In this document: piece by piece, positions 51,990 through 61,184 of the stretch
How positions within the stretch are numbered: the stretch's first letter is position 1
Layout of the letters: the number at the start of each line of letters is the position of its first letter
NCBI RefSeq assembly: GCF_029360775.1
Contig: NZ_JARKMZ010000013.1
Coordinates: 1 to 64,000, forward strand
Origin: Daejeonella sp. H1SJ63
GTDB lineage: Bacteria > Bacteroidota > Bacteroidia > Sphingobacteriales > Sphingobacteriaceae
Length of the DNA: 64,000 nucleotides
Direction of reading: 5' to 3'
Made by a program: the position numbers and the translations under genes
Notes under the pieces: model-generated
The model's database searches: none
Told to the model about the DNA's origin: nothing
Seen by the model: the letters and a program-made list of their open reading frames with translations, nothing else

Positions 51990-54830
51990 TCAGAAGTTGT
52001 AGCTTAATCCCAATTCAAATATCGGGGCTCTATTTATTTGCTTTTGAATGAAAATCATTTTTGTTGTCAGGTCAAATTCAGGAGCATAAAAGCGAAGGAT
52101 ATTCATTCGGGCACTTAATTCAACTCCGTAGCTCAGAGGCTTTAGGCCGGGTTCGTTTCCAATATTCAGGAAATCAGCAAATAAACCGGCTCTGATTCTT
52201 TTTACATAAGCCAGCGGACCTAATTCTGCATCAGGATAAAATAAGGGGAATCTGTAATCAAGTAATAAAGTGTTTTTCAGACCTGCAGTCTGTTGAATAT
52301 GATCATAGCCGCTGGTCTTAGGGATCTCTATGTTAAATTCATAGGCGCCTTCGCTTTTTTGATAATTGAAACTTGCACTGAATGAATGATTGGTAAATAA
52401 GCCCGGACTGTAGAAGTTACTCCTGAAAGCAAACAGCGAGCCATTGATCTGGTTTTCAAAAGGCAGATGAAAATAACTTATAGAAATATTTTGCCCCCAT
52501 TTTGGAGCCAGATCCCGAAGGCCCCTCTGAAGATTTCTGCCGAAATAAAACTGGTAATTTATTGGTAAGCGGAGGTTTTCAATAAAGTTTGAAGGTTTAT
52601 TGAGCACCTGATACCTGTTGGTATAAGAGGCTGAACTTCTAAAACCCAGGCTTATGGTTTTGTTAAGACGGTTAAAGGTAAAGGGTATGTCAATTTGCAG
52701 TTCTGTAAAGTTTTCGCGCCAGTTAACAGGAATCAGATTGTTGTTTTGCCTGGTGTATAACAAACGGGCACGGTTAATGTATTTAAGATCAAAAATTGTA
52801 TAAAAGCGTTTGTAAGTTAGTCCGGTCAGGTATTCGCTGCGTTTAAGCCCCGAGTTAAAACGATACCCGGTGTAAAAACTAAGAGTGTTCAACTGATTGT
52901 TTGATTTTAGCTTAAATCCAATATTCAATTCATCTGTCAGCTCATTTTCATTCAGTGTAGGCGATATACTATGAAAATAGAAAAGATGATTTGCTTCTTT
53001 GTATGATCTTTGGGTATATACTTTTTGGGGAATTGAGTCGAGGATGTAAGGATTCGATTCCTGTGCTACCAGAGGCAGGGCATAATCAATAAAATTGTTT
53101 TTTATTTCAGTTAAAGAGGTTGAAGAATCAGAGTTGATGGCAATTTGTGCAATATCGTACCCTTTTATTTGGTTGGTATTAAACAGCAGTAAATTATTGG
53201 TCTTATCATAAAATGGATTAGCGGCTCCGTATGGCGCTGAAGTTAGTTGAGTTATGCTTTGGTCGGGCGAGAGTGAATAAATGTTGCTGATGCCGTTATA
53301 ATGCGCCCGGAAGAGGATTGCTTGGCCGGCATAGACTGGTCTGCTGATTTGTTGTCTTTGAAAGGATAGAAGCATCCTGTTTCCGGGGTTCAGTGTGTTG
53401 AATTCCATTAAACCTGTACCGTCTTTGCCGGTTACGGTGCAGATAATTGTGTTTCCATCTTCACTGTAGGAGGGACTTTGCAGGCTTAACCCTTCTGCAA
53501 CAGGATATTCTTTTATGAGTTTGCCATTCTCTGCATCTAATTCAATAAGCATAAATTTATTTGCAAAGTCTGCTTTTACCGCCGCAACTTTTGATCCGTC
53601 GGGCGAAAGCGCGGGCGAGAAGAGCCTGCTGTTAGAGCTTAACTGTTTGTATTTTTTACTGCCAAGTTTATAGATATTGATTACGTTAAAAGATCTTTTG
53701 TAAAACCTCCTGTCAAACCTGAATTCATCCCATACAATTTTTCCTGCTGCATATTTGAAATTGGGCTCAGCCTGAAAACCTATCCTGAGCACCTGCTGTT
53801 CTTTGTCATGCGGATCAATTCTAACCAAAGCAGGGGTGTGAGATAAAGAGTGTTTCAGGGCTATCAACGATCCGTCTTCTGTTCTTACCGGAAACAAATA
53901 ATCAGAAGGGATATCATTTGTTCTTCGGTTCAAAGCAGGGTAGTCTGATGTTTTTGTAAGATCGGCCTGCTTCTGCCATAATTGCTTTAATTCTGCATGG
54001 GTAGTATCATGAAGAGATCTGCTGCTAAATCCTGTGAATTTTTTAATGGAATTACTCAGGTTGTAAGGACGCAGGGGAAAGGTCGAAACACGGCTCATGA
54101 TACTGTCCATAATTCCTGCTCCAAAGTCCCGGCGGAGCTTAGTGGTCATAAAATATCCCAGTTGATAATAACCCGGGGTACGGTCTTTCATTGAGCCCAG
54201 ATAATTTTTTGAATAGCTGAATTTTTTACCACTTAGTGTATTTGTTCTGAAAATTTGCTCCCATTCCGGGAGCCTGCCTCTACCTGCCTGGCTGAGGGCC
54301 GTTTCGATGCCTACTGCATCACCCTCAAAGAACCAGGCAGGTAGTGAAACTCCGAAAATTGCAAGGGCAAGTTCTTCAAACAGGGGAGCTCTCAGCTTAC
54401 CCGAAAGTTTGTCGATTTGAACAATGTGCCGAAGCTCATGAACCGCAAGGCTGTTTAGCCAGTCCTGAAAATCCTGACTCTGGGGCGGGGTAGTATTGAA
54501 CTCAGAACGACGTGGTGCGAGTTGTACAAAGCCGTTGGAAAGGATGGTCTGATTCTGAAGTATGATCGAAATCCTGCGGGGCTTTTTGTTCAGCGATTTG
54601 CTAACCGCATATACGATATGGTCGAGGGTAGCGGCCATTCTTTGAGCCTCACTGCCAAGCTCGGTAGGGTAGATGATTCTGAAGCCGGGGGTATTGATCT
54701 GTGCCCATTTTACACTAGGTGGATACTGCTCAGAGTTGAATATCTGTGCAAATACCATGTGTGAATTAAATATGTATATAGTTGATATAATTATACTGAT
54801 ATACAGTGATTTATGTGATTTAATTATCAT
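51990..54830 (-). CDS. exported metallopeptidase-like / TolB-propeller / outer-membrane barrel protein
   Basis: This 946-residue protein has a signal peptide (about 1-29). Residues 40-290 form a peptidase-MA-like domain with HELRH (131-135) and a downstream WFFEGDA (Glu169), together the gluzincin zinc-site pattern. A TolB-like WD40 propeller (about 300-610) follows, with repeated FSPALSPDGSKVAAV and SPSYSEDGNTIICT-type blades. Residues 640-946 alternate aromatic beta strands and end in GLSYNF, as an outer-membrane barrel does. It may be a surface-displayed protease or an inactive scaffold; the substrate is unknown. Confidence 0.75.
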   Translation of the reverse strand: MIIKSHKSLYISIIISTIYIFNSHMVFAQIFNSEQYPPSVKWAQINTPGFRIIYPTELGSEAQRMAATLDHIVYAVSKSLNKKPRRISIILQNQTILSNGFVQLAPRRSEFNTTPPQSQDFQDWLNSLAVHELRHIVQIDKLSGKLRAPLFEELALAIFGVSLPAWFFEGDAVGIETALSQAGRGRLPEWEQIFRTNTLSGKKFSYSKNYLGSMKDRTPGYYQLGYFMTTKLRRDFGAGIMDSIMSRVSTFPLRPYNLSNSIKKFTGFSSRSLHDTTHAELKQLWQKQADLTKTSDYPALNRRTNDIPSDYLFPVRTEDGSLIALKHSLSHTPALVRIDPHDKEQQVLRIGFQAEPNFKYAAGKIVWDEFRFDRRFYKRSFNVINIYKLGSKKYKQLSSNSRLFSPALSPDGSKVAAVKADFANKFMLIELDAENGKLIKEYPVAEGLSLQSPSYSEDGNTIICTVTGKDGTGLMEFNTLNPGNRMLLSFQRQQISRPVYAGQAILFRAHYNGISNIYSLSPDQSITQLTSAPYGAANPFYDKTNNLLLFNTNQIKGYDIAQIAINSDSSTSLTEIKNNFIDYALPLVAQESNPYILDSIPQKVYTQRSYKEANHLFYFHSISPTLNENELTDELNIGFKLKSNNQLNTLSFYTGYRFNSGLKRSEYLTGLTYKRFYTIFDLKYINRARLLYTRQNNNLIPVNWRENFTELQIDIPFTFNRLNKTISLGFRSSASYTNRYQVLNKPSNFIENLRLPINYQFYFGRNLQRGLRDLAPKWGQNISISYFHLPFENQINGSLFAFRSNFYSPGLFTNHSFSASFNYQKSEGAYEFNIEIPKTSGYDHIQQTAGLKNTLLLDYRFPLFYPDAELGPLAYVKRIRAGLFADFLNIGNEPGLKPLSYGVELSARMNILRFYAPEFDLTTKMIFIQKQINRAPIFELGLSYNF

Positions 54831-55491
54831 TAAATATCTTTTGTGCTAAAAAAATTAGTTTAATTAATGATTTGGGTATGTTTTTATATTAATATATAGT
54901 TTAATTTTTAACATATAATTAACTGATTTTTAATTATTTATAATTTAAAAATTTTAAGTTTAGTCAGAATAAAAAATGAAAAATATGATTAAAAATACTG
55001 TTCATAGAGACATATAAACGTTTATTCAGGGAGTTTTGTTTTAAGGCATTTAAACTACACTAAGTTATTTCTATTTTTTTATAATGTACGATAAAAATTA
55101 CTGCGTATGCGATATGGAAAAAATGTTTGTTGTAATAATCAATAACAATGGGGATGATTTATCAGGATGAATGGGATCTGTTTTTTGTTACTGATTTTCC
55201 TTCTTTTTACTGCTGAAAATTTAACCGTTTTTTGATCTCCCGGATGGGACTCTTACGAACATTATCTGATCTTAAGACTCATCGTGAATACTCTTCTTTT
55301 TTTATTGGAGCCTTGTATAGTTTTATGTTTGTTTGCTTGTTTCACAGATGAAATTTTTCAGGCTTATAACTAAGAGAAAGGGGGTACATTTCTCCATAGT
55401 TATTCTTTTATAATAGCTGCTTCTGTAAATCTGAGAACTGAAAACAAAAATGGTGCTTAGTGTAAAAAACTCATCCCCTACCCCGGGGGTA
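54831..55491. other. 661-bp gene-free AT-rich stretch
   Basis: This lies upstream of the peptidase-barrel gene and downstream of the EamA gene. The first 250 bp are extremely AT-rich. No conserved ORF, tRNA, DnaA-box cluster or strong hairpin is visible; small frames such as the one at 55167 are 22 codons or fewer. It may carry promoter or remnant sequence. Confidence 0.5.
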
Positions 55492-56388
55492 TCAGACCTT
55501 CGTTTTTTTCTTTTTTCTGTTTTTTATATAAGGGTACATGAAAATTGTACTTAGTACAATGATGGCTCCGGCATAAAATCCGAGGGTCATTTGCTCCTTT
55601 TTTCCGAAGAAAATAAATGCCAGAATGATACCGTAAACCGGCTCCAGATTGGTAATAAGTGCTACTCTGAAGGCTGATAATTCTTTCATTACAGCAACGC
55701 CAGCAACGTATGCAAGGGATGTGCAGACGGTTCCAAGCAGTAGTAAATAGGTCAGGTCAGAAAAATTGAGGCTTACAGGAGCCTTCAGGCCTTTCGAAAT
55801 TAATAAATAGACTGAAACCCATACCCATGCCCCAATGAGCTCATAGAAGCTTATAATAGGCGCAGGGCGATTTTGGATTTGCTTGGAATTTATAATCGAG
55901 AAAATACTTGCACATAATGCACTCAGTAAACCGCATATAATTCCAAATGTATATTGCGATTCGAAGGTGAAAATCATGTAGATTCCTGAGATAATCAGTA
56001 CCCCGGTAACGACTTCCAGTCTGGAAATTTTCTGTTTTTTTAGCAGTGGTTCCAGTATGGCTGTAAATAATGTAAGCGAAGAAAGACTGACCAGGGCAAC
56101 CGATACTGTAGACGATTTTATAGAATGAAAAAACAATATCCAGTGTAAAGCAACTATGGCACCGGTGAAGAATAATTTAAAAAATGTTTCTGATGAAACG
56201 CGAATTGAAATTTTTCTTATTCTGAAATAGGCATACAGACTGATAAATGCGATAAGTACACGGTACCAGACAAGGTAGGTGGCTTCAATAGAAATTAAGG
56301 CTCCCAGAATGCCTGTAAAACCCCAGATAAATACTGTGATGTGCAGAATGATCAGATTTCTGCTGACAGGTGAATTACTCTCAGGCAT
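55492..56388 (-). CDS. EamA/DMT-family transporter
   Basis: This 298-residue protein has ten predicted helices in two EamA repeats (about 8-140 and 150-290), the second opening FGIICGLLSALCASIFSIINSKQI. Family members move small metabolites such as amino acids or nucleosides across the inner membrane. The C-terminus is basic (KNRKKKKTKV). It lies 2 bp after the LptG-like gene in the same direction, suggesting co-transcription. Substrate unknown. Confidence 0.85.
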   Translation of the reverse strand: MPESNSPVSRNLIILHITVFIWGFTGILGALISIEATYLVWYRVLIAFISLYAYFRIRKISIRVSSETFFKLFFTGAIVALHWILFFHSIKSSTVSVALVSLSSLTLFTAILEPLLKKQKISRLEVVTGVLIISGIYMIFTFESQYTFGIICGLLSALCASIFSIINSKQIQNRPAPIISFYELIGAWVWVSVYLLISKGLKAPVSLNFSDLTYLLLLGTVCTSLAYVAGVAVMKELSAFRVALITNLEPVYGIILAFIFFGKKEQMTLGFYAGAIIVLSTIFMYPYIKNRKKKKTKV

Positions 56389-56390
56389 AC

Positions 56391-57470
56391 TTATTTAGGG
56401 GCTTTAATCATCAGGTAAATGCCCAATACCCCAAATATCATATTGGGAATAAATACTGCAATCAGAGGGTGGAGACCTCCTTTCAGTGCAAACATATTGG
56501 CGAACTGTATGAACAGGATGTAGGCAAAACTCAGGAATATTCCCAGTCCCAATGGTAGTCCGATACCCCCGCGCACTTTTCTTGATGATAGTGAAACACC
56601 CATCAGAGTTAATACATAAGCAGATAATGGATAAATAAAACGTTTATACTTTTCGAGTTGAAGGTCGACCATAACACCTGTTCCTCTGATCTCCTCTTTA
56701 TCAATACGTTCGTTAAGTTCCCGCATATTCATGGCCTGGTAGATATTGTCATAAATCTCAAAATCTTTTGGCCTCATATCCAGAACGGTATCCATTTTAA
56801 ACCCGCTAACCATATTTTCCTTCAGTCCGTCAATTTTTCGGATAGAATAGTTTTCAATGATCCACCTGGTTTTAAGAGAGTCCCATGTTATTCTGTCGGC
56901 AACCAGTTTTTCTTTCAGATCATCTCCCGAGAATTTTTCAAGCTGGAATTTATAGCCTGTTTTAAGGGTATTATCGAAATTTTCGATATACACATAGCTG
57001 TTCTTATCGATCTGCATATGGGTATACATCTTGGTATTGTCTGATTTTGGATTGATATAAGTGTTTTCGAAATCTATTTTTAACTCGTTAGTTTCCGGTA
57101 TAATGAACAGGTTAAAGATCAGTGTAACCAGAAAGATCACCGTTGATGAGATCAGATAAGGCCACAAAAAACGCTTGAAACTTACTCCGCTGCTCAGAAT
57201 AGGCACGATCTCAGTCTGGTCGGCCATTTTAGCTGTAAAGAATATTACTGCTATGAAATTAATCAGTGGAGATAGAAAGTTCAGATAAAAAGGGATAAAT
57301 CCGGCATAGTAGCTGAAGATAATCTCAGTAACCGGAGCCTGATGTCTCAGAAAATCATCCAGTTTTTCTGAAACGTCAAAGATCACGATGATCACGGTAA
57401 AAATGGCCAGGGTAAATGAGAAAGTACCCAGGTATTTCCTGATGATATACCAGTCGATGATCTTAATCAT
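56391..57470 (-). CDS. LptF/LptG-family permease
   Basis: This 359-residue protein has three membrane helices at the N-terminus, a periplasmic beta-jellyroll domain (about 120-260) and three at the C-terminus, the LptF/LptG plan. It opens MIKIIDWYIIRKYLGTFSFTLAIFTVI and ends NMIFGVLGIYLMIKAP. These permeases extract LPS from the inner membrane and pass it to LptC. It is 3 bp after tgt. Which of F and G it is cannot be settled from this alone, though the single-gene setting favours G. Confidence 0.85.
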   Translation of the reverse strand: MIKIIDWYIIRKYLGTFSFTLAIFTVIIVIFDVSEKLDDFLRHQAPVTEIIFSYYAGFIPFYLNFLSPLINFIAVIFFTAKMADQTEIVPILSSGVSFKRFLWPYLISSTVIFLVTLIFNLFIIPETNELKIDFENTYINPKSDNTKMYTHMQIDKNSYVYIENFDNTLKTGYKFQLEKFSGDDLKEKLVADRITWDSLKTRWIIENYSIRKIDGLKENMVSGFKMDTVLDMRPKDFEIYDNIYQAMNMRELNERIDKEEIRGTGVMVDLQLEKYKRFIYPLSAYVLTLMGVSLSSRKVRGGIGLPLGLGIFLSFAYILFIQFANMFALKGGLHPLIAVFIPNMIFGVLGIYLMIKAPK

Positions 57471-57473
57471 GCC

Positions 57474-58604
57474 TTATAAGCGCTGTGCTAATTGAACTAC
57501 CATTTTATTTTTCCATTCACTGAATTCTCCGGAAATGATTTTCTCTCTTGCTTCATTAACCAGCCACAGGTAAAAATGAAGATTATGAAGGGTTGCAATC
57601 TGTGCTCCCAGAATTTCTTTTGAATGTGTCAGATGTCTAAGATAAGCCTTTGTATAGAATCTGTCGGCATAAAGATCACTGTCAGGTTCAATCGGACTGA
57701 AATCATCTTTCCATCTTTCATTTTTGATGTTGATAATGCCATTTTTGGTAAAAAGCATCCCATTTCTGGCATTTCTTGTTGGCATTACACAGTCAAACAT
57801 ATCAATACCCAGAGCAATGTTTTCCAGAATGTTTACCGGTGTTCCAACCCCCATCAGATAACGTGGTTTATCTTTCGGCAGAATGTCGCACACAATATCA
57901 GTCATTTCATACATCTCTTCAGCAGGTTCACCAACAGATAAACCTCCAATCGCATTTCCTTCTCTTTCAAATGAAGCGATTACTTCTGCCGATTGTTTTC
58001 TCAGATCCTTATATACTGAGCCCTGAACAATTGGGAAAAGGGTTTGTGAGTACCCGTATTTTGGTTCAGTACTGTCAAAACGATCGCAGCAGCGTTTCAA
58101 CCAACGGTGGGTCATGTCTATTGACCTTCTGGCATAGTTATAATCGCAGGGGTAGGGTGTACATTCATCAAAGGCCATAATAATATCAGCGCCAATAATG
58201 CGCTGGGTATCCATTACAGATTCAGGAGTAAACAAGTGTTTGGATCCGTCAATATGGGATCTGAAAGTCACACCTTCTTCTTTAATCTTGCGGACCCCTG
58301 ACAAAGAATACACCTGATAGCCACCACTGTCGGTTAGTAAAGGCTTATCCCAGCCATTGAATTTATGCAGTCCACCGGCTTTTTCAAGCGTGCTTAGCCC
58401 CGGTCTCAAATAAAGATGATAGGTATTACCAAGTATAATCTGAGCTTTGATATCATTGGCCAGCTCATGCTGATGTACAGCTTTAACTGAGCCGGCAGTT
58501 CCCACAGGCATAAAAATGGGAGTTTTAATTACCCCATGGTCTGTAGTAATTTCGCCTGCACGTGCTTTAGATAATTTATCTGAAGCTTCTAGTTTAAATT
58601 TCAT
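57474..58604 (-). CDS. tgt: tRNA-guanine(34) transglycosylase
   Basis: This 376-residue enzyme swaps guanine-34 for the queuosine precursor in GUN-anticodon tRNAs. Base-recognition Asp92 (TDSGGYQVYS) and nucleophile Asp271 (DMFDCVMPTRNARNG) are present, as are QGSVYKDLR and GGLSVGE. However the zinc-binding CxCxxC of typical bacterial Tgt (E. coli 302-307) is replaced: the aligned stretch (309-314) reads SDLYAD, with only the later His340 retained. The fold call stands; the zinc site does not look functional. Confidence 0.92.
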   Translation of the reverse strand: MKFKLEASDKLSKARAGEITTDHGVIKTPIFMPVGTAGSVKAVHQHELANDIKAQIILGNTYHLYLRPGLSTLEKAGGLHKFNGWDKPLLTDSGGYQVYSLSGVRKIKEEGVTFRSHIDGSKHLFTPESVMDTQRIIGADIIMAFDECTPYPCDYNYARRSIDMTHRWLKRCCDRFDSTEPKYGYSQTLFPIVQGSVYKDLRKQSAEVIASFEREGNAIGGLSVGEPAEEMYEMTDIVCDILPKDKPRYLMGVGTPVNILENIALGIDMFDCVMPTRNARNGMLFTKNGIINIKNERWKDDFSPIEPDSDLYADRFYTKAYLRHLTHSKEILGAQIATLHNLHFYLWLVNEAREKIISGEFSEWKNKMVVQLAQRL

Positions 58605-58623
58605 TCAATCTTTTTAGCAGCCG

Positions 58624-58631
58624 CAAAAATA
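58624..58631 (-). promoter_or_regulatory. -7 box of the tgt-lptG-EamA operon
   Basis: The minus strand reads TATTTTTG 20 bp before the tgt ATG, matching TAnnTTTG; no TTG is at 19 bp. Confidence 0.45.
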
Positions 58632-58758
58632 GTAAAATATAAACGGCTGATGTCCTGAGCTTAAATTAAGCATAGTTTATTTCAGATAATTTTATAAACA
58701 ATGCCGAATGTGAAAGAAAAATCAGAAATTTACGCACATTTAAATTCTAATATAACGC

Positions 58759-59874
58759 GTGGATTACTTCTATATTTCGATTGCAGTTGTTTTCATTATT
58801 TTTTTCTTACTGCAACTTTATTACATCCTTATAGTTCACCGTAAACTCGCAACATTCAACATCCCTGATTCGGATAAACTCTCAAATGAACCTGTTTCAG
58901 TAATTATCTGTGCCAGAAATGAAATTGACAATCTCAGGCTTAATCTTGGGTCAATTCTGGAACAGGACTATCCTGATTTTGAGGTGGTTGTAGTGAACGA
59001 TTGCTCTAATGATGGTTCAGACTGGTATTTACGTGATCTCAGCGCTCAATATAAAAGATTGAAAGTGGTCACCATCGAAGATCATCCCCGTTTTAAGCAT
59101 GGTAAAAAATTCGCAGTAACACTGGGTATTAAAGCTGCTAAAAATGAGAATCTGCTTTTTACTGATGCCGACTGTAAACCGGCTTCCGACCAATGGATTA
59201 AGATTATGCAGAGTAATTTCAGTGAGCAGACTGAGATTGTTCTGGGTTATTCACCTTATGAGTTTAAAGCCGGTATACTGAATCGTCTTATTCGTTTCGA
59301 AACTTTTATAACAGCTTTAAATTACTTTGCATATGCTATATCCGGTGATCCGTATATGGGGGTTGGCCGAAATATAGGATATAAGAAATCGCTTTTTTTC
59401 AGAGGTAAAGGTTTTGCTTCGCATATGCATATTTTGTCGGGTGATGATGATCTTTTTGTGAACCAGAATGCCACTAAGACTAATACGAGAATCGAAATTC
59501 ACCCTGATGCTCATGTATGGTCAGAACCTAAAACGTCACTTTCTGCTTTTTTCTCTCAGAAATTAAGGCATCAGGGTGCAGGTAAGGCCTATAAAAATCA
59601 TCATAAAATAATGCTGGGTTCACAAATTATTTCAGCCATTTTATTTTATTTGTTTTTAGGGATTTTACTTGCTATAAAGGCCGATTGGTGGCTGATCGTA
59701 TCGGTTTATAGCCTTCGTTTAATAGCTCAGATATTGGTCTACATGCCGGCACTTAAGAAATTAAAGTATATTGATCTCATCTGGTTCTTACCTCTATTTG
59801 ATATCATTTATTACATTTACATAATGCTATTGAGCTTTATCACTCTTTTCAGGAAAAAAGTCGAATGGAAGTAA
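58759..59874 (+). CDS. glycosyltransferase family 2
   Basis: This 371-residue membrane-linked enzyme has one N-terminal helix and two C-terminal helices around a GT-A domain. VSVIICARNEIDNL, NDCSNDGSDW, FTDADCKP (DxD metal site), SGDDDLFVN and QKLRHQGAGKAY (QxxRW-like) are the usual GT2 steps. The start is GTG at 58759, the first start in this frame. It should transfer a sugar to a lipid or polymer; sugar unknown. The sigma-factor gene overlaps its end by 10 bp. Confidence 0.88.
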   Translation: MDYFYISIAVVFIIFFLLQLYYILIVHRKLATFNIPDSDKLSNEPVSVIICARNEIDNLRLNLGSILEQDYPDFEVVVVNDCSNDGSDWYLRDLSAQYKRLKVVTIEDHPRFKHGKKFAVTLGIKAAKNENLLFTDADCKPASDQWIKIMQSNFSEQTEIVLGYSPYEFKAGILNRLIRFETFITALNYFAYAISGDPYMGVGRNIGYKKSLFFRGKGFASHMHILSGDDDLFVNQNATKTNTRIEIHPDAHVWSEPKTSLSAFFSQKLRHQGAGKAYKNHHKIMLGSQIISAILFYLFLGILLAIKADWWLIVSVYSLRLIAQILVYMPALKKLKYIDLIWFLPLFDIIYYIYIMLLSFITLFRKKVEWK

Positions 59875-60479
59875 ATCCTAATTTTTCGGCTAATGCCAGA
59901 AATGATTTTAATCTTGTCACCAAAGCAAAAAATGGAGATCAGAAGGCGTATGCTGAATTAATGCAGCGCTACAAGGATTCTATCTATTTCATGGCATTGA
60001 AAATGGTCAATAATAAAGACGATGCCATGGATCTTACCGTAGAGACCTTTGGCAAAGCGTTTGAGAATCTGGAGAAATACAGACCTGATTTTGCATTCAG
60101 TACCTGGTTGTTCAGAATAGCGACGAATAATTGTATCGATTTTATTCGTAAAAAGCGTATTAATCTGGTTTCTATTCAAAAACTCTCAGAGGAAGATGGC
60201 GAAGAAAGACATTTACAGGTAAGGGCAGATGTTTTGAATCCTGAAGAAACATCAATAAAAAAGCAGGAAAGTGAGAAACTCAAGAATATTGTAGAGCAAT
60301 TGCCATCCAGATACAGAACCCTGATCATTTTAAGATATTATGATGAGTTGTCTTATGATGAAATTTCTCAACAGCTTGATATACCGCTTGGAACAGTTAA
60401 AGCACAGCTATTCAGGGCGAGAGACCTGATGGCGAATATTATGAACCGTAAAAAGAACAACCTGAGAAGTGACTTCTGA
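59865..60479 (+). CDS. ECF-type RNA polymerase sigma factor
   Basis: This 204-residue sigma-70-family protein has region 2 (about 25-95: YKDSIYFMALKMVNNKDDAMDLTVETFGKAFENLEKYRPDFAFSTWLF-like, core-binding and -10 recognition) and region 4 (about 145-200: LPSRYRTLIILRYYDELSYDEISQQLDIPLGTVKAQLFRAR, with its helix-turn-helix). There is no anti-sigma gene next to it, unlike most ECF factors. It overlaps the glycosyltransferase gene by 10 bp and rsmG by 11 bp, so its expression follows that operon. Confidence 0.9.
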   Translation: MEVNPNFSANARNDFNLVTKAKNGDQKAYAELMQRYKDSIYFMALKMVNNKDDAMDLTVETFGKAFENLEKYRPDFAFSTWLFRIATNNCIDFIRKKRINLVSIQKLSEEDGEERHLQVRADVLNPEETSIKKQESEKLKNIVEQLPSRYRTLIILRYYDELSYDEISQQLDIPLGTVKAQLFRARDLMANIMNRKKNNLRSDF

Positions 60480-61098
60480 TATCATATTGCATTATTTCCC
60501 GGATCTGAGCGATCATCAGAAGGAACAGTTCGCTGCTCTTGATGATTTATACAGATTCTGGAACTCAAGAATCAATCTTATATCAAGGAAGGATATTGAT
60601 ATGCTTTATTTGCATCATATTCTTCATTCACTGGCTATTGCCAAGGTAATTTCATTCTTGCCGGGCGAAAAAGTTCTGGATGTCGGCACCGGTGGCGGTT
60701 TTCCGGGTATTCCACTCGCTATCATGTTTCCTGAAACTGATTTTCATCTTGTAGACTCCATCGGAAAAAAGATTAAAGTAGTTCAGGAGGTTGCTTCAGG
60801 CTGCGGATTGAAAAATGTGCGTGCAAGCCATGCCAGAGCAGAACAGATAGATGAAAAATTTCATTTTGTGGTTTCCAGGGCTGTAACCCGACTTTCAGAG
60901 TTCTATCCCTGGGTAAAAGGAAAGTTTGAAAAGAAATCAATGAACACCATTCAAAATGGTATATTGTATCTGAAGGGCGGAGATCTGGATGAGGAAATTA
61001 AAGAATCCGGACTAAAAGCCGAGCTGATTCCGCTTTCACAATATTTTGAAGAAGAGTATTTCGATACAAAATATGTAGTTTATATCCCTCAATTTTGA
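60469..61098 (+). CDS. rsmG: 16S rRNA (guanine-527-N7) methyltransferase
   Basis: This 209-residue SAM enzyme methylates G527 in the 530 loop of 16S rRNA; loss gives low-level streptomycin resistance in other bacteria. The SAM motif is VLDVGTGGGFPG (69-80), after WNSRINLISRKDIDMLYLHHILHSL, the conserved lead. VVSRAVTRL lies downstream. The start is GTG at 60469, overlapping the sigma gene. Unlike in E. coli it is not beside gidA or parA. Confidence 0.93.
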   Translation: MTSDIILHYFPDLSDHQKEQFAALDDLYRFWNSRINLISRKDIDMLYLHHILHSLAIAKVISFLPGEKVLDVGTGGGFPGIPLAIMFPETDFHLVDSIGKKIKVVQEVASGCGLKNVRASHARAEQIDEKFHFVVSRAVTRLSEFYPWVKGKFEKKSMNTIQNGILYLKGGDLDEEIKESGLKAELIPLSQYFEEEYFDTKYVVYIPQF

Positions 61099-61184
61099 TA
61101 TTGAGTTTTGTTGCGCGGCATCCCCAATGCTGTTGATTATTATAAAGCTGTCAGGGTTTATTAATTTATCAATCATTATTAAGG

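Noticed and set aside
55167-55235. A 22-codon ORF resembling a signal peptide.
   Set aside because: Too short, with no ribosome site, conservation or terminator.
54831-55491. A replication origin in the AT-rich gap.
   Set aside because: No DnaA-box cluster (TTATNCACA) or dnaA/dnaN-type neighbours are visible.
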